A stretch of 64,000 nucleotides of DNA, from NCBI GenBank assembly GCA_945870225.1, contig CAMBRF010000014.1, positions 1 to 64,000 on the forward strand, given 5' to 3'. Under the pieces are notes generated by a model. The model was not told where the DNA came from and did not search any database. It was given only the letters and a program-made list of their open reading frames with translations. A program made the translations under genes and the position numbers. The DNA is from PVC group bacterium (lineage in GTDB: Bacteria > Verrucomicrobiota > Kiritimatiellia > CAIKKV01 > CAITUY01). Shown piece by piece: positions 43,737-53,722 of this stretch (the first letter of the stretch is position 1; every line of letters begins with the position of its first letter).

Positions 43737-45857
43737 ATGAACTGTTGCGAAAACAAACCCCTGCAGTCCCTGCCCGAGATGTTCGGGGTCAATGTGTTTA
43801 ATGACGCCGTGCAGCGCGCGCGCCTGCCCAAGAACGTCTACAAGAAACTGATGGCGACGATCGGGGAGGGTAAGGAATTGGACCCCTCGATTGCCGATGT
43901 CGTGGCCAATGCCATGAAGGACTGGGCCATTGAAAAGGGCGCCACGCATTTCTGTCACTGGTTCCAGCCGATGACTGGCATCACGGCGGAAAAGCATGAT
44001 TCGTTTATTTCGCCGACCACGGATGGCCGGATCATGATGGAATTCAGCGGCAAGGAGTTGACTCAGGGCGAGCCGGACGCCTCCTCGTTCCCGTCCGGTG
44101 GTCTGCGCGCCACGTTCGAAGCCCGTGGTTATACGGTCTGGGATTGTACCTCGCCCGTTTTCATCAAGAAGGACGGCGAGAACACCACGTTATTCATCCC
44201 GACCTCTTTTGCGTCATACACGGGAGAGGCGCTGGATAAGAAAACCCCGTTATTGCGGTCCATGCAGGCGCTGAATCTGCAGGCGCTGCGCGTGCTGCGC
44301 GCGCTGGGCAATACGCGCAGCACGCGTGTCACGGCGACGCTGGGCGGTGAACAGGAGTATTTCCTGATCGATCAGAAGTTCATCGAGAAGCGGGCGGACC
44401 TGCGGTTCGCCGGCCGAACCCTGTTCGGGGCCCCGCCGCCGAAGGGGCAGGAGATGGAAGACCAGTACTTCGGCTCCCTGCACGAGCGGGTGGCGTCGTT
44501 CATGGCGGAGTTGAATGAGGAACTGTGGAAACTCGGCGTTTCCGCCAAGACCCAGCACAACGAGGTGGCTCCGGCCCAGCACGAACTGGCGCCGGTCTAT
44601 GCTACGGTCAATATCGGCGTCGATCATAACCAGCTCACGATGGAAATGCTGCAGCGTGTGGCCCGCCGGCACGATTTTGTCTGCCTGCTTCACGAAAAGC
44701 CTTTTGCGGGCGTCAACGGGTCGGGCAAGCATAATAACTGGGCCATCGGTACCGATGATGGCGTCAACCTGCTGAACCCCGGCAACACGCCGCATGACAA
44801 CGTTCAGTTCCTGGTGTTCCTGTTCGCCGTGATCCGCGCGGTGCACAAGTATTCCAGTCTGTTGCGCGCCACGGTGGCCACGCCCGGCAATGATCATCGC
44901 CTGGGGGCCAACGAAGCGCCGCCGGCGATTGTATCGATTTTCCTGGGCGAGCAGCTCACGGATATCTACGAGCAGATCAAGAAGGGGTTTGCCAGCCGGT
45001 CCACCCAGGGCGGGAAACTGATGCTGGGCGTCACCACGCTGCCGTCCATCCCCAAGGATACGACGGATCGGAACCGGACTTCGCCGTTCGCCTTTACCGG
45101 CAACAAGTTTGAATTCCGCATGGCGGGTTCCTCACAGTCGCTGTCCGGGCCGAATTTCGTGCTGAACACGATCGTGTCCGAGACGTTGTGCGAGATTGCC
45201 AACCACATTGAAGGGGCGAAGAACGTCAACAGTCGTCTCCAGGCCCTGCTCCAGAAGTACGCCAAGGAACATGAAGCCATCATTTTCAATGGCGACAACT
45301 ACTCGGAGGCCTGGGTCAAGGAGGCGGCGAAGCGCGGCCTGCCGAATATCCGCAATTGCGTGGACGGCATTCATGCCATGATCGATAAGGAAAACGCCAA
45401 GGTCCTGATCAAGCATGGCACGCTGCCTGCCGGCGAAATCAAGGCGCGGCATGAGATTCTGCTCGAAGGCTATGCCAAGACGATCAATATCGAGGCCAAG
45501 ACCATGTTGTACATGGCGCGGCGTGATATTCTGCCGGCGGTGATGAACTTCGCTTCGGACCTGGCCAGCGGCATCAACGCGATCGAGGTGGCGGGCGCCC
45601 GGCCGGAGGCTCAGATGAAGCTGCTGCAGCAGGTCAACGATGCGGCGGGCGAGATCAGCCAGCGCATCGAAGTTCTGGCGGGTGTCGTGGACATGGCCGC
45701 CGGGGCCGGGCATGCCGATAAAAAGGCCGCCGCCTACCGTGACACGGTGATTCCGGCGATGGTCTCCTTGCGTCAGGCCGTGGACGGTGTCGAGCCCGTT
45801 ATCGGATCGGAATACTGGCCGCTCCCGACCTACGCCGATATGCTGTTCTATCGCTAA
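43737..45857 (+). CDS. glnN: Glutamine synthetase, type III
   Basis: ATP-dependent ligation of ammonia to glutamate. The 706-residue size and layout are those of GSIII, not GSI (about 470). Blocks include [105 protein letters not shown] and [20 protein letters not shown]. The ATG at 43737 is chosen because AAGGAG stands ten bases upstream; the ATG at 43728 is too close. No GlnB or AmtB gene is adjacent. A strong terminator follows, then gltBD. Confidence 0.95.
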   Translation: MNCCENKPLQSLPEMFGVNVFNDAVQRARLPKNVYKKLMATIGEGKELDPSIADVVANAMKDWAIEKGATHFCHWFQPMTGITAEKHDSFISPTTDGRIMMEFSGKELTQGEPDASSFPSGGLRATFEARGYTVWDCTSPVFIKKDGENTTLFIPTSFASYTGEALDKKTPLLRSMQALNLQALRVLRALGNTRSTRVTATLGGEQEYFLIDQKFIEKRADLRFAGRTLFGAPPPKGQEMEDQYFGSLHERVASFMAELNEELWKLGVSAKTQHNEVAPAQHELAPVYATVNIGVDHNQLTMEMLQRVARRHDFVCLLHEKPFAGVNGSGKHNNWAIGTDDGVNLLNPGNTPHDNVQFLVFLFAVIRAVHKYSSLLRATVATPGNDHRLGANEAPPAIVSIFLGEQLTDIYEQIKKGFASRSTQGGKLMLGVTTLPSIPKDTTDRNRTSPFAFTGNKFEFRMAGSSQSLSGPNFVLNTIVSETLCEIANHIEGAKNVNSRLQALLQKYAKEHEAIIFNGDNYSEAWVKEAAKRGLPNIRNCVDGIHAMIDKENAKVLIKHGTLPAGEIKARHEILLEGYAKTINIEAKTMLYMARRDILPAVMNFASDLASGINAIEVAGARPEAQMKLLQQVNDAAGEISQRIEVLAGVVDMAAGAGHADKKAAAYRDTVIPAMVSLRQAVDGVEPVIGSEYWPLPTYADMLFYR

Positions 45858-45872
45858 GCGCCAACCGACCTT

Positions 45873-45910
45873 GCGGTCCTGCCCGGCCGGGCAGGACCGC
45901 TCTCTTTGTT
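45873..45910 (+). terminator. Rho-independent terminator after glnA
   Basis: A perfect 12-bp GC-rich stem GCGGTCCTGCCC-GGCC-GGGCAGGACCGC (45873-45900) followed by TCTCTTTGTT. It starts 15 bases after the glnA stop and separates glnA from gltB, implying an independent promoter for gltBD. Confidence 0.85.
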
Positions 45911-45959
45911 TGCTACCGGGCGAGTGTTTACGGGGCGACGAAATTGTAGCAATAAGGCG

Positions 45960-45974
45960 TTATGTGTTACATAA
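45960..45974 (+). promoter_or_regulatory. Palindrome TTATGT-N3-ACATAA
   Basis: A perfect 6-bp dyad with a three-base spacer (TTATGTGTTACATAA) in the AT-richer part of the glnA-gltB gap (45858-46270). The size fits a dimeric regulator site. It does not match NtrC, and the spacer is shorter than in CRP/FNR sites. It lies about 310 bp ahead of the chosen gltB start. Confidence 0.45.
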
Positions 45975-46085
45975 ATGTATCAAAATGTGGCGATGAGGCG
46001 CAAAAAACAGGGGTTAATTCATCAACTTGTTATTGCCAGCGGATCTTAAAAAAGGCATCCTTGCATCCCATGCATGACTGAAGGC

Positions 46086-46155
46086 GGTTGTGATGTAGCG
46101 CAACCTCCCGAGGCGAAAAATCCTGCCCTGGGGAGGGTTGTGCTTCATCGCAACC
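46086..46155 (+). promoter_or_regulatory. Pair of 20-bp dyad operators upstream of gltB
   Basis: GGTTGTGATGTAGCGCAACC (46086-46105) and GGTTGTGCTTCATCGCAACC (46136-46155) share the ends GGTTGTG and CGCAACC and are each near-palindromic (GGTTG/CAACC). They are spaced exactly 50 bp start to start, about five helical turns, so a regulator could bind both on the same face. In RNA the flanks also pair with each other (CAACCTCCC with GGGAGGGTTG). This is the best candidate control site for gltBD. Confidence 0.6.
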
Positions 46156-46270
46156 GTTTCGATTTTGAAGAGGGCGGGCATTGCCCGCCACGGTCATGTT
46201 CCGGGAGCGCAGGCCGGTGCACGGCGGCAGTCCCGTCCGATTAAAACCGAAAGAAGAGTCGTCGTTGCGT

Positions 46271-49200
46271 ATGCAAAAAAAGGTTCCCCAGTCACTCAAT
46301 GGAATGCCGCCGGCCCAGGGGCTTTACGATCCTGCGAACGAGCATGACAGTTGCGGGGTCGGGTTCCTGGCCAATCTCGACGGTCGACCGTCGCACCGGG
46401 TCGTGACCGACAGCATTGAGGTCCTGAAAAATCTTGTGCATCGCGGGGCCGTGGGCGGCGACCAGTCCACAGGGGATGGTGCGGGCATTTTGATCCAGAT
46501 TCCGGATGCCTTTTTCCGCAAGGAGGCCAAGCGACTGGGGATGGTGTTGCCGGGCGCGGGAGGGTATGGCGTCGGCATGATGTTCATGCCGGACTCCTCG
46601 GCACGCAACTGGTGCATGGCGTTGGTGGCGACCACGGTCGCCGGGGAGGGCTTGGACCTGCTGGGCTGGCGAGAGGTCCCGACTGACGGCAGCGTGCTGG
46701 GGGCGATCGCGCGCCAGGATCAGCCGGTGGTCATGCAGGCGTTTGTCGGCGGCAAGGGGCTGACAGGTGCCGATCTCGACCGGAAACTCTACCTCGTGCG
46801 CAAGCAGGTTCAGCGCGAGGCGTTGGCCATGCTGGGTCCGTCCGATCGCTTCTATATTCCAAGTTTTTCCAGTCGCACCATTATCTACAAGGGGCTGTTG
46901 ACGGGGGGGCAGGTCTCCGGGTTTTACACCGAACTGAATGATCCGGATCTGGCCAGCGCGGTGGCGGTGCTTCATCAGCGATACAGCACCAACACGTTTC
47001 CCTCCTGGGAACTGTCGCAGCCGTTCCGTTTCCTGGCGCATAACGGCGAGATCAATACCCTGCGAGGTAATGTCAACCAGATGCGGGCTCGTGAGAATGG
47101 GCTGGAGTCCCCCCTGTTCGGGGCGGACATCAAAAAAATCATGCCTGTGATCGATCCGGGCGGCAGTGATTCAGCCTGTCTGGATAACGCCTTGGAACTG
47201 CTGGTTTCCGCCGGACGGGCATTGCCACATGCCATGATGATGCTGATTCCCGAGGCGTGGGGCGTGAAATATCCCATGGGACCGGACCAGAAGGGGTTCT
47301 TCGAATACCATGCCGGGCTGATGGAACCCTGGGATGGCCCGGCCACGGTGGCGTTCACCGACGGGGCGGTGGTGGGGACCCTGCTGGATCGCAATGGGCT
47401 GCGGCCGGCGCGCTATACCATCACCAAGGATAAGTTCATCGTGATGGCCTCCGAGGCCGGTGTGCTGGACATTGCGCCGGAACGCGTGCTGGAGAAGGGC
47501 GCCTTGCGGCCCGGCCAGATGTTGCTGGTGGATCTCCAGCGTGGACGGGTGATCAAGGACAAGGAGATCAAGAGCCAGATGGCGCGTCGTCAGCCTTATC
47601 GGCGCTGGGTGGAGGAGAACAAGCTGACGGTGCAGGGCCTGTTTGAAGCCATGGCTCCGGTTGTGCCTCAGGAGAGTACCCTGCTCAGGCGGTTGCGGCT
47701 GTTTGGTTATACGCGCGAGGATATGCAGATCATCCTGGAGGCCATGGCCTCCAAGGCTCATGAACCGGTCGGGTCGATGGGCACGGACACCCCGTTGGCG
47801 GTGCTTTCTGAGAAACCGCAGCTCCTGTTCTCTTACTTCAAGCAGTTGTTCGCCCAGGTGACCAATCCCCCGATCGATCCGATCCGGGAGGAACTGGTGA
47901 TGTCGTTGATGACGTTCATCGGAAATCCCTCCAACATCCTGAGCGAATTGCCGCAGCATGCCCGCCTGCTTAAACTGCGCCATCCGTTTCTGGCGAACGA
48001 GGATCTGGAACGGATCCGCAGTCTCAACCTGAAGGATTTCAGTGCGTGCACGTTGCCGATGGGTTTCCCGGGTTGCGGGTCGGCCGACGGTTTGGAAGAT
48101 GCCCTTGCCCAGCTTTGTCTGAAGGCTGAGGCCGCCGTGGCGAAGGGGCAGAATCTGCTGATCCTCAGTGATCGTGATCTGCCTGAGGCCATGGCACCCA
48201 TTCCGTCCCTGCTGGCGGTGTCGGCGGTGAATCGTCATCTGGTTCGAAAAGGGCTGCGTACCAGTGTGGGCTTGATTGTTGAGACGGGGGAGGCCCGTGA
48301 AGTCATGCACATGGCGTTGCTGCTGGGGTATGGTGCCACGGCCATCAATCCCTATCTGGCCTTTGAGGCGATCGCCAATCTGGCCCTTCAAAAGGAATTG
48401 AGCGTTGAATTGGGCGTCGCGAAGGCGTTGGAGAATTACAGTGCGGCCCTGTGCGAGGGATTGCGGAAGATCATGTCCAAGATGGGAATCTCGACCCTGC
48501 GCAGTTATCGCAGCGCGCAGGTGTTTGAGGCCGTGGGGCTGAACCATGATCTGATTGAAAAATATTTTGAGGGGACGGCTTCGCGGGTTGAGGGGGTGGG
48601 GTTGGCGGCGATCGCTTGCGAGGCGAGCGCACGTTATCGGGACGCACAGAACACGGCGGATGCGCCTCCGATCCTGAGCGCCGGCGGGCAGTATCGCTAT
48701 CGTCATGACGGGGAGAGGCACCTGTGGTCGCCCGAGGCCATCAGTAAATTGCAGCAGGCGACCCGTACGGGTGACGCCAAACTTTATGCCGAGTATGCCA
48801 AATTGATCAACGACCAGGCGGCGCAGCAGTTCACCCTGCGGGGGCTGTTTCGCTTCAAGCCGACGACCCCGGTCCCTATTGGGGAGGTCGAGCCGGCCTC
48901 GGAGATCGTCAAGCGCTTTGTGACGGGGGCCATGTCCTACGGCTCGATCAGCCGTGAGGCGCACGAGACGATGGCCATCGCCATGAACCGGCTGGGCGGT
49001 AAGAGCAACAGTGGTGAAGGCGGCGAGGATCCGGCGCGGTATAAACTCGCGCCAAACGGCGACAACCGGTGCAGCGCCATCAAGCAGGTGGCCAGCGGCC
49101 GCTTTGGGGTAACCGCCGAATATTGTGTCAACTGCCGGGAACTGCAAATCAAGATTGCCCAGGGCGCCAAGCCGGGCGAGGGCGGACAGCTGCCCGGTCA

Positions 49201-50815
49201 CAAGGTCAATGCCGAGATTGCGCGGGTGCGGCATTCCACACCGGGCGTCACCCTGATTTCGCCGCCGCCCCACCACGATATCTACTCCATCGAAGACATC
49301 AAGCAGTTGATCTATGACCTGAAGAACATCAACCGTGAGGCGCGGGTATCGGTCAAGCTGGTATCCGAACTGGGCGTGGGCACCATCGCGGCCGGTGTGG
49401 CCAAGGCGCATGCCGACATGGTTCTGATCAGCGGGTATGACGGCGGGACCGGGGCGTCCCCGTTGTCATCCATCAAGCACGCGGGGGCCCCTTGGGAACT
49501 GGGATTGGCTGATACGCAGCAGACGCTGGTGCTTAACAATCTCCGGGGTCGTGTGAGGCTTCAGGCCGACGGGCAGATCAAGACCGGTCGGGATGCGGCG
49601 GTGGCGGTGCTGCTGGGCGCGGAGGAATGCGGATTCGCCACCACGGCGCTGGTGGTGATGGGCTGTGTGATGATGCGCAAATGCCACAACAACACCTGTC
49701 CGGTCGGCGTGGCGACCCAGGATCCCTGCCTGCGCAAACTGTTTACGGGCAAGCCGGAGCATCTGCAGAATTTCTTTACCTTTGTGGCGGAGGAACTGCG
49801 CGGCTATATGGCTCAACTGGGCTTCCGTAAACTGGACGATATGGTCGGCCGTTCCGATCTGCTGGAAATGAATGACGCCGTCACCTTCTGGAAGGCCAAG
49901 GGGCTCGATTTCAGCAAGATCCTGTACCGTCCCGAGGTAACCGGGCCGGTCCGCTGCGTCGAGGCGCAGGAGCACGAACTCGATCAGGCTCTCGATCTCA
50001 AGTTGATTCCCAAGTTGGCCAAGGCCATTGAAACCGGCAAGCCGGTGACCCTGAAACAGGGGATCCGTAATGTTAACCGCACGGTCGGCACGATGATTTC
50101 CGGACTGATCGCCCAACGGCATGGGCATGCGGGATTGCCCGAGGATACGATCACCCTGGAGTTCAAGGGGTCGGCGGGTCAGAGTTTCGGCGCTTGGTGC
50201 GCCCGGGGGCTGACCATGGTTCTGGAGGGTGAGGCGAACGACTATCTCGGCAAGGGGCTGTCGGGCGGAAAAATCATTGTGAAGCCGTTCAGCGGCATCG
50301 ACTACGATCCCTCGGTCAACATCATTGCCGGCAATGTGCTTCTGTATGGCGCGACCTGCGGCGAGGTGTATCTCAACGGGGCGGTAGGCGAGCGGTTTGC
50401 CATCCGCAACAGCGGCGCTTCGGCGGTGGTGGAGGGCGTCGGCGATCATGGATGCGAATACATGACCGGCGGGCGCGTGGTGGTGCTCGGGCGCACCGGG
50501 GTGAATTTCGGTGCCGGGATGAGCGGGGGACTGGCCTACGTCTACGATGAGGCACGGAGCTTCGACAGCCGCTGCAATCTGGACATGGTGGATCTTGAAC
50601 TGGTAACCAGTTCGCGGGATCAAGCCGAGTTGCGGGGACTGCTGGAGAACCATGTCCGCCATACCGGCAGCCTGAAGGCGCGCCGGATCCTGGATGACTG
50701 GGAGGGGAATCTTTCCTATTTCATCAAGGTCTTCCCCATGGAGTATCGCCGGGTACTGGGGCAGATGATGCAAGAAGACGAGGCGACCGAGCGGGCGGAG
50801 GTGGTCCATGGGTAA
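46271..50815 (+). CDS. gltB: Glutamate synthase large subunit
   Basis: NAD(P)H-dependent GOGAT alpha subunit, which converts glutamine and 2-oxoglutarate to two glutamates. From the ATG at 46271 it has 1514 residues; Cys28 (EHDSCGVGFLANLDG) becomes the N-terminal nucleophile after propeptide removal. The track start at 46181 would give a longer propeptide and lies near the operator pair. The FMN/synthase domain contains the 3Fe-4S ligands in CVMMRKCHNNTCPVGVATQ and GYDGGTGASPLSSIKHAG. The C-terminal beta-helix (GxxG repeats, NRTVGTMISGLIAQRHG onward) is complete. It overlaps gltD by 8 bp. Confidence 0.96.
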   Translation: MQKKVPQSLNGMPPAQGLYDPANEHDSCGVGFLANLDGRPSHRVVTDSIEVLKNLVHRGAVGGDQSTGDGAGILIQIPDAFFRKEAKRLGMVLPGAGGYGVGMMFMPDSSARNWCMALVATTVAGEGLDLLGWREVPTDGSVLGAIARQDQPVVMQAFVGGKGLTGADLDRKLYLVRKQVQREALAMLGPSDRFYIPSFSSRTIIYKGLLTGGQVSGFYTELNDPDLASAVAVLHQRYSTNTFPSWELSQPFRFLAHNGEINTLRGNVNQMRARENGLESPLFGADIKKIMPVIDPGGSDSACLDNALELLVSAGRALPHAMMMLIPEAWGVKYPMGPDQKGFFEYHAGLMEPWDGPATVAFTDGAVVGTLLDRNGLRPARYTITKDKFIVMASEAGVLDIAPERVLEKGALRPGQMLLVDLQRGRVIKDKEIKSQMARRQPYRRWVEENKLTVQGLFEAMAPVVPQESTLLRRLRLFGYTREDMQIILEAMASKAHEPVGSMGTDTPLAVLSEKPQLLFSYFKQLFAQVTNPPIDPIREELVMSLMTFIGNPSNILSELPQHARLLKLRHPFLANEDLERIRSLNLKDFSACTLPMGFPGCGSADGLEDALAQLCLKAEAAVAKGQNLLILSDRDLPEAMAPIPSLLAVSAVNRHLVRKGLRTSVGLIVETGEAREVMHMALLLGYGATAINPYLAFEAIANLALQKELSVELGVAKALENYSAALCEGLRKIMSKMGISTLRSYRSAQVFEAVGLNHDLIEKYFEGTASRVEGVGLAAIACEASARYRDAQNTADAPPILSAGGQYRYRHDGERHLWSPEAISKLQQATRTGDAKLYAEYAKLINDQAAQQFTLRGLFRFKPTTPVPIGEVEPASEIVKRFVTGAMSYGSISREAHETMAIAMNRLGGKSNSGEGGEDPARYKLAPNGDNRCSAIKQVASGRFGVTAEYCVNCRELQIKIAQGAKPGEGGQLPGHKVNAEIARVRHSTPGVTLISPPPHHDIYSIEDIKQLIYDLKNINREARVSVKLVSELGVGTIAAGVAKAHADMVLISGYDGGTGASPLSSIKHAGAPWELGLADTQQTLVLNNLRGRVRLQADGQIKTGRDAAVAVLLGAEECGFATTALVVMGCVMMRKCHNNTCPVGVATQDPCLRKLFTGKPEHLQNFFTFVAEELRGYMAQLGFRKLDDMVGRSDLLEMNDAVTFWKAKGLDFSKILYRPEVTGPVRCVEAQEHELDQALDLKLIPKLAKAIETGKPVTLKQGIRNVNRTVGTMISGLIAQRHGHAGLPEDTITLEFKGSAGQSFGAWCARGLTMVLEGEANDYLGKGLSGGKIIVKPFSGIDYDPSVNIIAGNVLLYGATCGEVYLNGAVGERFAIRNSGASAVVEGVGDHGCEYMTGGRVVVLGRTGVNFGAGMSGGLAYVYDEARSFDSRCNLDMVDLELVTSSRDQAELRGLLENHVRHTGSLKARRILDDWEGNLSYFIKVFPMEYRRVLGQMMQEDEATERAEVVHG

Positions 50816-52256
50816 GGTTACAGGGTTTATGGACTATGAACGCCGGGACCCCGGCTACCGGCCCGTTGACGCGCGGGTGCGGGATTATCGCGCCGTGGAA
50901 TTGCAGTTAAGTGAGGCGGAGGTGGTGGAGCAGGCGGCGCGCTGTATGGATTGCGGCACCCCCTTCTGTCATGGGTGCGGTTGCCCGCTGCTGAACGTGA
51001 TTCCTGAGTTCAACGACCATGTCTATCACGGGCGCTGGAAAGAGGCGCTGGAGATCCTGCTGGCCACGAACAATTTTCCCGAGTTTACGGGGCGGATCTG
51101 TCCGGCACTCTGTGAAGGGGCCTGCGTGCTGGGGATCAACAAGGACCCGGTGACCATCCGGCAGATCGAACTGGCCATCATTGAAAAGGCGTTTGAGTGC
51201 GGTTACATGGAACCCCGTCCGCCGAAAATTCGGTTTGACCAGCAGGTGGCCGTGATCGGGTCCGGGCCGGCCGGACTGGCGGTGGCGGATACGTTGAACC
51301 ACGCGGGCTACAAGGTGGTCGTTTATGACGGGGCTGCCCAGCCCGGGGGCATTCTTCGGTATGGTATTCCGGAATTCAAACTGGAAAAGTCGGTGGTCGA
51401 CCGTCGCATTCGCCTGATGGAAGCCGAAGGGGTCGTCTTTGAGAACGGCGTGAAGGTGGGCGAGGACATTTCCTATCGCTACCTGAGAAGCCGGTTTGAT
51501 GCTGTCTGCCTGTCCGGTGGAGCGCGCGAACCAAGGGATTTGAAGGTTCCCGGCCGGGACTTGAAGGGTGTTCATTTTGCCATGGAGCTTCTGGTCCAGC
51601 AGAATAAGCGTCTCGGCGGGGAGTCGGTGGATCCGGCGGGGGAGATCCATGCGGGCGGCAAGAATGTGGTCATCATCGGCGGCGGTGATACGGGTGCGGA
51701 TTGTCTGGGTACGTCCCTGCGGCAGGGAGCGCGGCAGGTTGTGCAGATGGAAATCCTGCCGGAACCGCCGCCGCAACGGGCGGCTTCAACCCCTTGGCCG
51801 ATGTGGCCGTTGCAGTTGCGGGTTTCAAGCAGCCACAAGGAAGGCGGGGTTCGTCGCTGGAGCGTGGCCACCCGGGAAATTACAGGGGAGCAGGGGGTCG
51901 TTAAGTCGCTCCGCGCCGTTGAAGTCGAATGGATTGCCCCCGCCCAGGGCGGCCGGCCGGTGATGCGGGAAAAACCGGGAACGGAATTTATCGTCGAGGC
52001 GGATCTGGTCCTGCTGGCGATGGGCTTCAGCGGGCCTGGCCGCAATAAGATTGTCGAGGATCTCAAGATCCGGACCGAGCCTTCGGGAACCATCTGGCGT
52101 GATGGTCGGAATATGACCAGCATGCCGGGGATATTTGTGGCCGGCGATATGTCCATGGGCGCGTCGCTTGTGGTGCGTGCGATCACGGATGGGCGGAATG
52201 CCGCCGTCGGCGTGGCCGCCTATCTTGAGGACCAGCGTCGCCAGAAAAAGGAGTGA
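50808..52256 (+). CDS. gltD: Glutamate synthase small subunit
   Basis: GOGAT beta subunit, 482 residues, passing electrons from NAD(P)H through FAD to the Fe-S clusters. The N-terminal cysteine motifs CMDCGTPFCHGCGCPLLNVI and GRICPALCEGACVLGIN bind 4Fe-4S clusters. Nucleotide-binding motifs are AVIGSGPAGLAVADTLNHAG and VVIIGGGDTGADCLG, and the C-terminus has GIFVAGDMSMGASLVV. It starts within the end of gltB and ends one base before the purF ATG, so gltB, gltD and purF are probably one transcript. Confidence 0.97.
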   Translation: MGKVTGFMDYERRDPGYRPVDARVRDYRAVELQLSEAEVVEQAARCMDCGTPFCHGCGCPLLNVIPEFNDHVYHGRWKEALEILLATNNFPEFTGRICPALCEGACVLGINKDPVTIRQIELAIIEKAFECGYMEPRPPKIRFDQQVAVIGSGPAGLAVADTLNHAGYKVVVYDGAAQPGGILRYGIPEFKLEKSVVDRRIRLMEAEGVVFENGVKVGEDISYRYLRSRFDAVCLSGGAREPRDLKVPGRDLKGVHFAMELLVQQNKRLGGESVDPAGEIHAGGKNVVIIGGGDTGADCLGTSLRQGARQVVQMEILPEPPPQRAASTPWPMWPLQLRVSSSHKEGGVRRWSVATREITGEQGVVKSLRAVEVEWIAPAQGGRPVMREKPGTEFIVEADLVLLAMGFSGPGRNKIVEDLKIRTEPSGTIWRDGRNMTSMPGIFVAGDMSMGASLVVRAITDGRNAAVGVAAYLEDQRRQKKE

Positions 52257-52257
52257 T

Positions 52258-53691
52258 ATGAGTCCTGATTATCCTCGTGAGGCTTGCGGTATTGTCGGCG
52301 TGTTCGGGATACCGGACGCCGCTTTGCTCATCCATGCCGGACTGTTTGCCTTGCAGCACCGGGGTCAGGAGGGTGCCGGGATCGTCACGTCCGACGGCAA
52401 CCAGGTCAAATCCACCAAAGGGCTCGGCCTGGTCAATGATGTTTTCTCCATGAAGACGCTGCGGGGGATGAAGGGGCATCTGGGGATCGGGCATGTTCGC
52501 TACTCGACCACGGGCTCCTCGCGGCTGCAGAATGTGCAGCCGTTGGTCGTCGAGTGCAGTGACGGGATCTGGGCGATTGCCCATAACGGGAACCTGATCA
52601 ATGCCGGCGCCCTGCGCCTCATGTATCAGGAGGCGGGCGCAATTTTTCAGACCAGCACCGATAGCGAGGTGCTGATCCATCTTCTCGCCGACCCCATGTA
52701 CCGGAACCGTCCGCGCCGTGTGGCGCGCGCCCTGGCGGAACTCAAGGGGGCCTTTGCGTTCGTCCTGATGACCAAGGACTGTGTGATGGCCGCGCGCGAT
52801 GCGCTGGGGTTCAAGCCGTTGTCGATCGGCAAACTGGGTGACGGCTATGTGTTCGCGAGCGAGACCTGCGCGTTGTCGCAGATCGGGGCGGAGTATCTGC
52901 GCGATGTCGAGCCCGGCGAACTGGTGGTGGTCGATTCCTCGGGGTTGCACAGCAGCTGGTTCGCCGAGCCGCCCAGCACCGGCCTGTCACATTGCGTGTT
53001 CGAGCATGTCTATTTTGCCCGGCCCGACAGCCTACTGTTCGGACAGAGTGTCCACTCGGTACGAATGAAGCTTGGCATGCGACTGGCCCAGGAGCATCCG
53101 GTGGAGGCCGATCTTGTGACCGCCGTGCCCGATAGCGGTAACTCCGCGGCGCTGGGTTTTTCCCGTCAGAGCGGGATCCCTCTGGACTTCGGCTTCATGC
53201 GGAACCATTACGTGGGGCGGACCTTCATCATGCCGGATGCCGACCAGCGCGCGCGCAGCGTCGATATGAAGCTGGCGGTGGTCAAGGAGGTGGTCAAGGG
53301 CAAGCGGGTGGTCGTGGTGGACGATTCCATTATCCGCGGAACCACGGCGCGGCGGCGGGTGAGCGCGTTAAGGGAGGCGGGGGCCCGGGAAATTCATATG
53401 CGGATCTCGTGCCCGCCCACCATGCATCCCTGTTTCTTCGGGATCGATTTCGCCACGCGGGCCGAGTTGATTGCGTCCAATCGCAGCCTCGATGAAATCC
53501 GGGTCTACACGGGCGCCGACACTCTGGGCTACCTCAGCATCGATGGCTTGCTCTCGCCGTTCCCTAAGGCGCCGGACTATTGTACGGCCTGTTTCTCGGG
53601 ACGTTATCCCCTGGACATCAGCCGGATGGAGGGGAAGGGGGCTCTGGAAACGCTCACCCCGCTCTTGAATTTGCAGGCGAAGAATCACTGA
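52258..53691 (+). CDS. purF: Amidophosphoribosyltransferase (canonical)
   Basis: First committed step of purine synthesis: PRPP plus glutamine to phosphoribosylamine. From the ATG at 52258 (AAAAAGGAG upstream) it has 477 residues; the track start at 52135 lies inside gltD and is rejected. The propeptide MSPDYPREA is removed to expose Cys10 of CGIVGVFG, the Bacillus-type processing pattern. The glutaminase block [19 protein letters not shown] and the PRPP loop [16 protein letters not shown] are intact, and the Fe-S cysteines include [11 protein letters not shown] near the C-terminus. Compare the cysteine-less paralogue at 16804. Confidence 0.97.
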   Translation: MSPDYPREACGIVGVFGIPDAALLIHAGLFALQHRGQEGAGIVTSDGNQVKSTKGLGLVNDVFSMKTLRGMKGHLGIGHVRYSTTGSSRLQNVQPLVVECSDGIWAIAHNGNLINAGALRLMYQEAGAIFQTSTDSEVLIHLLADPMYRNRPRRVARALAELKGAFAFVLMTKDCVMAARDALGFKPLSIGKLGDGYVFASETCALSQIGAEYLRDVEPGELVVVDSSGLHSSWFAEPPSTGLSHCVFEHVYFARPDSLLFGQSVHSVRMKLGMRLAQEHPVEADLVTAVPDSGNSAALGFSRQSGIPLDFGFMRNHYVGRTFIMPDADQRARSVDMKLAVVKEVVKGKRVVVVDDSIIRGTTARRRVSALREAGAREIHMRISCPPTMHPCFFGIDFATRAELIASNRSLDEIRVYTGADTLGYLSIDGLLSPFPKAPDYCTACFSGRYPLDISRMEGKGALETLTPLLNLQAKNH

Positions 53692-53722
53692 ACGAACAGC
53701 ATCCGATCAGGAAAGGCACGTC

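Noticed and set aside
47171-49411. 746-aa minus-strand ORF inside gltB
   Set aside because: It is a shadow of the gltB frame in GC-rich DNA; the sense frame has full domain conservation and the antisense product shows none.
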